From NCBI GenBank assembly GCA_032622095.1, contig CP136063.1, forward strand, positions 212,061,982 to 212,125,981: a stretch of 64,000 nucleotides of DNA. The letters run 5' to 3'. Source of the stretch: Siphonodentalium dalli (Eukaryota > Mollusca > Scaphopoda > Gadilida > Siphonodentaliidae). Positions within the stretch are counted from its first letter, which is position 1; each line of letters starts with the position of its first letter. Shown here in pieces: positions 55,441 to 64,000 of this stretch. The position numbers and the translations under genes were made by a program. The notes under the pieces were generated by a model that saw nothing but the letters and a program-made list of their open reading frames with translations, was not told the origin of the DNA and did not search any database.

Positions 55441-57610
55441 TTGGTAATTACTCTTACGAATGAAGAGCGTTGAACATATACGAAATTACTACACGAATGA
55501 ACTGAAATTTATATTTTCACATCTTACCAACAACAGATACAGACATAGTCATAGTGTTATACTATCTTACATGTACCCATGCTATGACATCATTCGAAGG
55601 GGCAATACACTCAAGGAGTTAAAGTGACACGAAATAAGGGACGTGATGTAATATTGGTGTTTGAATCTTAAAGGAACACAAGACACTCTAAAGGGACACT
55701 CATTATGAATGAATGTTAACAATACAAGCACACGGATGAAGAGCGTTGAACATATACAAAATTACAAGACACTCTAAAGGGACATTCATTATGAATGAAT
55801 GTTAACAATACAAGCACACGAATGAAGAGCGTTGAACATATACGAAATTACTACACGAATGAACTGAAATTTATATTTCACATCTTACCAACAACAGATA
55901 CAGACATAGTCATAGTGTTATACTATCTTACATGTACACACGCTATGACATCATTCGAAGGGGCAATACACTCAAGGAGTTAATGTGACACGAAACAAGG
56001 GACGTGATGTAATATTGGTGTTTGAATCTTAAAGGAACACAAGACACTCTAAAGGGACATTCATTATGAATGAATGTTAACAATACAAGCACACGAATGA
56101 AGAGCGTTGAACATATACAAAATTACCGCAATGCCGCCGCCGCCGCCGCCGCCGCCGGGGTCTTATTTTTGAAGTTTTTGAAATTTTTGAAGTTTTTTGA
56201 AATTTTTGAAGTTTTTGAAAATTTTGAAATATTTGAAGTTTTTGAAAATTTTGAAGTTTTTTGAAATTTTTGAAGTTTTTTGAAATTTTTGAAGTTTTGG
56301 GTTTTTGGGAATATTTTAGTACAACCAATTTTAGACCCAAAGATTCTATTTTTAGATGGCAGAATGAGGTCCCCAGAGGGTAATTTGGTGATGCTACCCC
56401 CGCTATCTCGTGTCACTTTAACATTCCACACCGTGCGTGTATTATCCCCCCTTTAATGATGTCATAGCATGGTACATGCAAGACAGTATAACCCTATGAT
56501 TATGTCTGTAGCTGTTGGTAAGATGTGAAATATAAATTTCAAGGTTCAATTCATTCGTGTAGTAATTTTGTATATGTTCAACGCTCTTCATTCGTGCGCT
56601 TGTATTGTTAACATTCATTCATAATGAGTGCCTCTTTAGAGTGTCTTGTGTTCCTTTAAGATTCAACCACCAATATTACATCACGTCCCTTGTTTCGTGT
56701 CACTTTAACTCCTTGAGTGGATTGTCCGCCTTTAATGATTTCATAGCGTGTGTACATGCAAGACAGTATAACACTATGATTATGTCTGTAGCGGTTGTTG
56801 GTAAGATGTGAAATATAAATTTTAAGGTTCAATTCATTCGTGTAGTAATTTTGTATATGTTCAACGCTCTTCATTCGTGTGCTTGTATTGTTAACATTCA
56901 TTCATAATGAATGTCCCTTTAGAGTGTCTTGTAATTTTGTATATGTTCAACGCTCTTCATTCGTGTGCTTGTATTGTTAACATTCATTCATAATGAATGT
57001 CCCTTTAGAGTGTCTTGTGTTCCTTTAAGATTCAAACACCAATATTACATCACGTCCCCTGTTTCGTGTCACTTTAACTCCTTGAGTGTATTGCCCCTTC
57101 GAATGATGTCATAGCGTGTGTACATGTAAGATAGTATAACACTATGACTATGTCTGTATCTGTTGTTGGTAAGATGTGAAATATAAATTTCAGTTCATTC
57201 GTGTAGTAATTTCGTATATGTTCAACGCTCTTCATTCGTGTGCTTGTATTGTTAACATTCATTCATAATGAATGTCCCTTTAGAGTGTCTTGTAATTTTG
57301 TATATGTTCAACGCTCTTCATCCGTGTGCTTGTATTGTTAACATTCATTCATAATGAGTGTCCCTTTAGAGTGTCTTGTGTTCCTTTAAGATTCAAACAC
57401 CAATATTACATCACGTCCCCTGTTTCGTGTCACTTTAACTCCTTGAGTGTATTGCCCCTTCGAATGATGTCATAGCATGGGTACATGTAAGATAGTATAA
57501 CACTATGACTATGTCTGTATCTGTTGTTGGTAAGATGTGAAAATATAAATTTCAGTTCATTCGTGTAGTAATTTCGTATATGTTCAACGCTCTTCATTCG
57601 TAAGAGTAAT
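55441..57610. repeat. ~275-bp tandem repeats flanking the palindrome core
   Basis: The marker gaagagcgttgaacatata occurs at 55460, 55739, 55826 and 56101 in + orientation, and six times inverted (about 56575, 56857, 56944, 57221, 57308, 57583). The right side therefore has two extra copies and the element is not a perfect palindrome at its centre. Short copies (~87 bp) alternate with full ones. Confidence 0.7.
56131..56410. repeat. Asymmetric core: GCC run, A/T minisatellite, extra element end
   Basis: A (GCC)9-type run (56131-56157) is followed by a ttgaagtttttgaaattt minisatellite to about 56295. Then comes a third copy of the element's subterminal motif (caaccaattttagacccaaa, through tttttagatg at about 56357). 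After that comes gcagaatgaggtccccagag, the terminal sequence of MITE-3. The core therefore joins pieces of two elements. Confidence 0.65.
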
Positions 57611-59764
57611 TACCAACTGGAAGTTGTACTATTTTTGATAAACATCGGATTTGCTCATCAGACGATAAGCTGACAATATTTACGCATGGTCTAATTAGAT
57701 TCATGCATAAATGTAAGGTCATTTTTGTTATGGTCAAGTTTTTTGTTAAGACCATGTTCTAACATAGATCGATAAATAAGTTAAAGGTCATTATATTCCA
57801 CAGTCAAATCTATTGGTGATCGAATTTGATAACTATTTTATTGGAACAACTAAGAGTATTATTTACGTGAGATCAATGAGTCCAATTATTATAAATAATA
57901 AATTGCAGGCATCGGTGGATACCCGATTGCCACATTTAGTGATCACGTGATAAACTGATAAAATGTCCAAGTGACGTACTATAATGAGCAAAAAAAAATG
58001 AGTTGACCTCCGGCTTCGTCCCGATTGGGTACTGAGCTGACACCGGGGATAAATTGACCAATGACTGCTATTGTATCCTTTGACAGATATGCGTGCGCAG
58101 ACTCGTTTGATGTTCGCTATCGCATTACTATGTTTTAATAGCCGAGCCTTCACTTCTCGTCTGACTCTCTTACCGACAAGACCTGTCTACACAGTACTTC
58201 TCCGGCAGACTATTCATCCACTGGTAGGCCTACATACAGTTATGCCCTAAATAATGGACTGCTTAACCACAGCAGAATTATAGGTAACTTTTCAGGAGTT
58301 AGTCGGAAATATGACTTGCATCGGAAATAAAATCTTCATGGACATTGGCCATTGGATCATCAAAGCAGGATGTTATGTCGCTTGGTGGCTGTTGTTGTTG
58401 TTGTTGTTGTTGTTGTTGTGTGATTGAGTGTACAAAATCTCTTGTCAAGTGAACACCTGCACATTTTTACAATTGGTATAATCTATTTTCTAAACATCGA
58501 ACTTGTCTGAACCTATCAATTGATACAATAACAGTGATATAATGTTACATCATCGGTGCTAACTGGAGTTTCGGTATACAAAATGAACGTAAGTGTGAAT
58601 GGAATGATAAGTGGTTATTACGTAATGTTGTTATAACAATGTCACCGAACCAATTTCTATTATTGAGTGACCTGGACGTATTATGTATGCATGTTTTGGA
58701 TAACTAATTATCGTGTTAATGCTAACAATGACACAGTTTATCAACCTTAATTGATACTAACCCGTTAAACAACTAATTCTGCTCAGACATTAAATCGATA
58801 TGTTTTCTGAATGGCATATAATTGTGAACGGGAATATAATAGAATTCATTTGGTAAAGCAAGGTGTGACACATACATTGTTACCCACAATGTCGTGTGTG
58901 ATTACGTGTACATAATATGTTCCATCGAATATGACAGTTCATTCTGGGGGTTGTCCACTCGTGATTCAAGATAGTACATCTCAATACTTCCAATAATTCA
59001 CGGTAATACATGTCTGTCATATACTCAATAACTTCATCTGAGAGTGTAAAGAATAAACGCTCTTTATTATTTATGTAAGAGTAATGGTGTCTATTTTCAG
59101 GTATGACAATTATATATGTATGAACTGCGTCCGATAAACACTGGAATGTATGCATTCATACCGATGGTCACAATGTCCAACATTACAACGACTGTCCATA
59201 CACATATAATTGGTATAAAGATATTTCTAAACATCGATTAATAAATACATTGAAACATTGGTTGAACAAAAAACTAACGAAAGATATTACACACAAATAA
59301 TTTAACATTCGACATTTTAATATCGAGATTATCAGAAACCGAAAACTCGTTATAAATTTTTTATTTAAACTTTTTTTTTGGAGAAATAATTTTGGGGGTT
59401 TTGAAATTTTTTCTTTTGGAAAAATAATTTTGGGGTTTTGAATTTTTTGTTTTTGGAAAAAAATAATTTTAGGGTTTTGAAATTTTTTGTTTTGGAAAAA
59501 TAAGTTTTGGGTTTTGAAATTTTGGAAGTTTTGGGTTTTGAAATTTTGGAAGTTTTGGGTTTTGATATTTTGGAAGTTTTGAGAATATTTTAGTACAACC
59601 AATTTTACCCTCAAACAACTTTACCCTCAAACAATTTTACCCTCAAACAATTTTAGACCCAAAGATTCTATTTTTAGATGTGAAGCGAACGAGACACCCA
59701 CAACCAATTTTAGACCCAAAGATTCTATTTTTAGATGTGAGGCGAACGAGCCAGCTATTCTTCT

Positions 59765-60083
59765 TATGTGGAGTCTGACAATGCATAAGATGACGAACAC
59801 CGGCGATCGTCCATACGAGTGTGACGTGTATCAGAAGGAATTTAGTTATATGTGGAGTCTGACAATGCATAAGAGGACGAACACCGGCGATCGTCCATAC
59901 GAGTGTGACGTGTATCAGAAGGAATTCAGTTATATGTGGAGTCTGACAATGCATAAGAGGAAGAACACCGGCGATCGACCATACGAGCGTGACGTGTATC
60001 ATAAGGAATTCAGTCATATATGGAGTCTGACAATGCATAAGAGAACGAACACCGGTGATCGACCATACGAGAGTGACGTGTAT
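59765..60083 (+). pseudogene. Degenerate zinc-finger array, unit F, right part
   Basis: Resumes within the same repeat (YMWSLTMHK after the TSD) and runs four repeats to the usual end at repeat 'R'. One repeat reads HKMTNTG (elsewhere HKRTNTG). Confidence 0.8.
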
Positions 60084-60169
60084 TTGTGTATGTGGGAGCG
60101 TCTTTTAAAGGTCTCCGTTTTTTGAAACCCGTTTAGTTACTGTCTGATCTGAAAGCAAGTGTTTTATGT

Positions 60170-60500
60170 CAAACTCCATACAGCGCCCTCTACGTTATCA
60201 CTGCGATATAGCACTACCACAAGGATGGTACTTTGCAGACGATAAATCTATTTTTACATATCGTCGCGGAACAATATTTAGTCACCTATTATCTTGTTTT
60301 GACCACCAAATTTTTTTTTAAGTTTCCAATAATGGTAATTCTTTCGGTATTGATAAGAACAATATGAACTGAGCCAGACATAGACAATTTTAATCTTAAA
60401 ACATAAGAACTAAAAACACGTAAGAAATCCTTACCAATTAATGTCCTTATGGCAGTGGTATATCAGCGGAGCGATAGGAGATAACTCTGCCTGGAGTTTG
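60170..60500. mobile_element. MITE-1, unit F
   Basis: Inherited insertion with TSD GTTTTATGT at 60161-60169 and 60501-60509. Confidence 0.8.
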
Positions 60501-60552
60501 GTTTTATGTATCTCTCCAATATGATTAAACTATGTTTGATCGAAGGGTTGTA

Positions 60553-61448
60553 TAATTTAGACCCCGAAGCCACGACAAATAGTTTTCACGGCTGGCTCAA
60601 CCAATTTTGGTGGCTGGTTATCTAGCTAAGCCGGCTCAGTCGCGACGTTCGTGGCTGACGAAATATGGCGGCTCAGCCGGCTGAGACGTTATCATTCTGC
60701 GTATTTCGCTTCCGAAATTTTCCCAATCCCCGGTTATAGACACCCGCTTGTTTTTGGGCGTTTGTTGTGAACCCGTATAATTCCAGACCATGCGTATTAT
60801 TTTGGTGTTGGGCTTTTCCATTATGGCGAAATACACGAAGGACTCAGTAAAGGACTCGCAGTGATGTACGATGTAGTTTCCCATCTATATAATCGGTATA
60901 AGTTACATTGGGACTTCTGTCGACTTCAGACGGCTAATCATCACTGGCATCTTGCGATATATGCATGCATCATTGAATGCTGAATCCGATAGTATCGATA
61001 TATAATATTTCAAACTATTTTCTATTCTCTTCTACAGGTTATGTGCATATATTGACAAATGTCAGCGATGTCTGAGACTGAGATCGTGTCGAATTAAATA
61101 ATTTATACGTTAAACCCTTTCAATACTGAATGGATGTTCCCACTCCGTTATATGAAAGCATGCATTGAAATAGTCTATTCCACAATGAGAGGCCCCGGGT
61201 ATTCTGATAGTGTAACAACCATACCGTGTCCATACGAGTATGCCAATATTAGGCAGTGCGGGTTAGTTATTTGCTATTCGCAGTACAGTTGTCCTTAACA
61301 TATAAGTCCATGCACATGTCTCAGCCATTTTACAATTCCGGCGGCGGAGATTTTTTCATGCGGCTGGCGTTAGAGATAATATGGCTGGCGGCGGCTTGTG
61401 GCCAATATGGCTGGCGACGGCGGCGTGCGATGGCGGCTTCGGGCTCTA
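60553..61448. mobile_element. 896-bp element unique to unit F
   Basis: It is inserted into the gaagggttgtattgaatgc block, which is intact in all the other units. GTTGTA (possibly GTTGTAT) flanks both sides at 60547-60552 and 61449-61454. The ends show short imperfect inverted repeats (TAGACCCCGAAGCC and GGCTTCGGGCTCTA). Subterminal regions are rich in GGCTGGC, GGCTCAGCC and CCGGCTGAG words on both sides. The longest frame (82 codons, minus, 60636-60884) has no domain. It is a non-autonomous DNA element of uncertain family. Confidence 0.65.
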
Positions 61449-61967
61449 GTTGTATTGAATGCAGATACGTTATTCCTATGCATCTGACTACTGGCATGGT
61501 GGCAACTTTTACCACGGCGGACTCTTTCACATGCAAAACACAGGCAACAAGAAAACCATAGTCAGAAATGGTAACGCGCTCAAAATCATATATAATATAC
61601 CCATACTTCAATGCTTGTAATTATAGAATATAAAATATATTGGTTTCGCGAATGACCAACTCAGAATTAATTCCGTTAAAATAACAATAACAACCAGCAC
61701 CTAATTAACGAACCGGCCGCCGACGACAACCATCAGTGAGCTGCAGAACGAAACATATGTATAACAGTTGAAATATAAGACTTACAAATTATCTTTTAAA
61801 TTTCTTTTATTGGTAATTGACATAGATTGTCACAAACCAAAAATCAACATTATTGACTTAATAATGTAAAGGACAATAAACGAAATTGAAATTCCCAACT
61901 ACACCTTTTACCGGACTCGGCCTCCTGGTCGCGCAGTTCGACTTTTAAACCGGAAAAACCAATTATC

Positions 61968-61975
61968 TATAAATA
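61968..61975 (+). promoter_or_regulatory. TATA box, unit F
   Basis: TATAAATA, 140 bp before the 96-codon ORF. Confidence 0.5.
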
Positions 61976-62107
61976 AAACGCCCATCTGACCACAGCTGTC
62001 ATTCAAGATTATTCACGTTTCCGGTAACTCAGGGGATGGACGTGCCAGCGAGAGCTCCTCGCTTATCCTAGAGTGACCGTTGATTTTTCTGTCGGGCGTG
62101 TCTGACC

Positions 62108-62398
62108 ATGGGTGATTTAATCCCCAGCTTAGTCCGCAACGTGCTGAGCGGCTACCAATCTGCCCATTGTATTAGCTGGTCTCTCCAGATTGGACGTGGT
62201 GTTGAAGTTCCAGGTCACCCCGGTAGAACCCTCTACCGGTCGTGGCCTGGAAGGACCGACCGGACTCCACCGGTCCGGGGCTGCCGGGACCACACGAAAG
62301 AAGCGAAAGACCCCACCAGGGGCGGAATCGACCACCACCGTCCCTGCGACGCCGAGTTGCCGCTAATTAAAAGACGGAACATTTTTTTTTCTCCATAA
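62108..62398 (+). CDS. 96-codon ORF, unit F
   Basis: KDPTRGG and NIFFSP variants as in E. Frame intact, family unrecognised. Confidence 0.4.
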   Translation: MGDLIPSLVRNVLSGYQSAHCISWSLQIGRGVEVPGHPGRTLYRSWPGRTDRTPPVRGCRDHTKEAKDPTRGGIDHHRPCDAELPLIKRRNIFFSP

Positions 62399-64000
62399 AA
62401 TTTGTCATGCCTTTCGGCCTACACCCGATGATAGAAATATTCCCTATTACCATTATCACTTGACTGTTGTAGCAGCTGCATGCACCCTTTGTGCAATACC
62501 GCGGAATGAACATAGTTCACCAATCATCGGTAGGATCGAGTTGTTTCAATGTCCTCAGATCGCCATCTTTGAGGTTACCAGTTTTCAAGTGAACACTGTT
62601 CAAAATTAGTGTTTTGGCCTATCGGGCCATGTAGGCCGCCCGATGATTGTAATACCCCCCCCCCCCCCCCATCATGTGTGTTCACCCTCTGTGCAATGCC
62701 GCAGGGTGAATAGTATTCACCAATCACCAGTGGTCCCGCTAGATGTGTTGTTTCAGTGGTCCCGCTATGTGTTGTTTCAATGTCCTCATATCGCGGCCGC
62801 CACATTTGAGGTGACCAGTGCTCAGCTAGTGAACACTGTTCATTAACATCGTAAACGATCGACCGGCGAATATATCCCATAATGCGGATCCCCTCTATAT
62901 AATTCATATGTGGTCCCAAAAGTCTAACATTAATTGTAAGCCACCGTGGATGCTCATTGAAAAAAAAACAATCCAAGAGGAAAACAGCGTTATCGAGCTT
63001 GAAACTTCTATATCAGACGTGAGTAGACCATCAGACGATTCAGTTATATATTTTTGCGTGGGCTATCAGTGCAAATTTGATGAAATAATTTGTGTATTGC
63101 TCTTGGGGTTTACCCACAAAAAATAGCTTACTATATTTTGGCGTTTCGGGCCATGCCACCCAATGATAGCATATTTATTAAATTAGCATTGAAAATGATT
63201 ACGTATAAAATACTATTAGATTTAGATGAAAACGTATATCTATCTAATGCGACAGGCACTTGTTAATGGATTGTATGTGTTGTGTCTTAGTTATAATATT
63301 ATGGTGGATTTGTTATGTAAATATTATATAATTGTTAACGTATATATAAATTGTTTTTATATATATAAGATCAGTATTCACACACCCTTTGTGCAATCCC
63401 GCAGAATGAAGCGTGTTCACCAATAATATGACCATTGGTACCGTTGTGTTGTTTCAATGTCCTCAGATCGCGGCCGCCACCTTTGGTGTGATCAATGTTC
63501 AGGTGACCATAGTTCATTAACATCTTAAGCAATCAAAAGGCGAATAGGTCCCATATTGAGGAACCCTATATATATATAATTAATGTCGTGTGTAAAAGTC
63601 CTACGTTACTTGGGAACCACTGTGGATGTTCATTGAAAAAAATTAAAAACAAAAAACAACTTGTTCTATCGATTTTCCAATTTCAGACGTCAGTAAGCGA
63701 AGTTTTGATATTTTGCAGTCATATCAGTCAAAATTGATTAATTCGCGGACATGTATTCTAAATTGAAACGTGTGTTGGCATTGCCGCCACAAGTAACCGG
63801 ACTGACCATTTCACCTACATTCTAGGCCAACACGATCATTTTTGGTAATTATCGATTCTGATAACTAAATCGTCCTTTGAAGAAATGTTGATTTTGGAAT
63901 CTGACGATACGGGACCATCGAATCGGGATTGTGTACCTTTAAATGTATCACTTGAGACCTTGTTGGGGTTGGGTCCCTACAAGTAGATATAAACATGTAG
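62399..64000 (+). repeat. Module-rich segment, unit F, cut by the window edge
   Basis: Three modules and a 16-C run (62655-62670). It ends in the gatataaacatgtag block, which lies about 190 bp upstream of the exon in the other units. Confidence 0.6.

Larger units (their letters stand above)
53309..59764. mobile_element. 6.46-kb palindromic (foldback-type) element with 6-bp TSD
   Basis: The termini are exact complements (AGAAGAATAGCTGGCTCG ... CGAGCCAGCTATTCTTCT). TATGTG is duplicated at 53303-53308 and 59765-59770, and the finger repeat continues across the site. Left arm (about 53309-56124) and right arm (about 56940-59764) are nearly identical inverted copies of ~2.8 kb; small differences include a 6-bp indel near 54020. 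An asymmetric core of ~0.8 kb separates them. Near each end are two direct copies of an ATCTAAAAATAGAATC-type segment, then a 24-bp-period run of ttccaaaatttcaaaaccc. Each arm also has a (CAA)n/(TTG)n run and ~275-bp tandem repeats toward the core. No transposase was recognised. Foldback elements have this shape. The 6-bp TSD and AG...CT ends also fit a Polinton/Maverick-derived element, without any of its genes. Confidence 0.85.
52489..64000 (+). repeat. Tandem unit F (at least 11.5 kb, continues past the edge)
   Basis: Same order as the others, but with the palindromic element in its finger array and an 896-bp element downstream of MITE-1. The window ends about 190 bp before the expected start of its 169-codon exon. 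Confidence 0.85.

Noticed and set aside
56131-56157. GCC run as a coding polyalanine tract
   Set aside because: The frame is bounded by repeat sequence on both sides and has no conserved surroundings.
53309-59764. Palindrome as an assembly hairpin artefact
   Set aside because: A 6-bp target duplication, precise interruption of one finger repeat, arm differences and an asymmetric core favour a real insertion, though raw reads should confirm it.

Overview
This is a eukaryotic, animal-type window made almost entirely of repeats. It is AT-rich, its candidate exon has a splice acceptor and AATAAA signals, and it carries LTR and non-LTR retrotransposons and many small inverted-repeat elements. The BEL/Pao element, the CR1/L2-like RT and the repeated GGGCCATAACTCTGG block suggest an invertebrate, perhaps a mollusc. 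That assignment is inference. No bacterial genes, CRISPR array, tRNA or rRNA were recognised.

Layout. Bases 1-9630 are interspersed-repeat territory: three diverged ~128-bp tandem copies at the left edge, small inverted-repeat (MITE-like) elements with clean target duplications, a broken copy of the main unit (about 2.9-4.9 kb), a piggyBac-like MITE (5.33-5.57 kb), a minus-strand 176-codon ORF (5.77-6.30 kb), and a cluster of 16 exact AGATATCT-centred near-palindromes (6.80-7.31 kb). From about 9.6 kb to the right edge the DNA is a head-to-tail array of a composite unit of roughly 6.9 kb. An incomplete unit (9.6-17.4 kb) carries a 2.85-kb BEL/Pao insertion. Units A (17.4-26.2), B (26.2-31.9), C (31.9-37.0), D (37.2-44.1), E (44.1-52.5) and F (52.5 to beyond 64.0 kb) follow.

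Each full unit reads, on the + strand: an 84-bp-period array of degenerate C2H2 zinc-finger repeats; a MITE nested in an older repeat; a TATA box; a GC-rich segment with a ~96-codon ORF opening in good start context; a repeat-rich segment that may be an intron; a strong 3' splice acceptor followed at once by a 169-codon ORF for a very basic protein; a polyadenylation signal; and a repeat-rich 3' flank with a second MITE. I recognise neither the 96- nor the 169-codon protein. The 169-codon frame is intact in all six complete copies.

Units differ by events that can be read against their sisters, which preserve empty sites: a BEL/Pao element (5-bp TSD), a 5'-truncated LINE in unit A, a 6.46-kb palindromic element with a 6-bp TSD in the finger array of unit F, an 896-bp element in unit F, a ~1.5-kb deletion in unit B and a rearranged end of unit C. 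Variants are mosaically distributed, suggesting unequal exchange or gene conversion. The most notable observations are the uniformly ligand-dead finger arrays, the unknown amplified 169-aa ORF, the large palindrome and the AGATATCT cluster.
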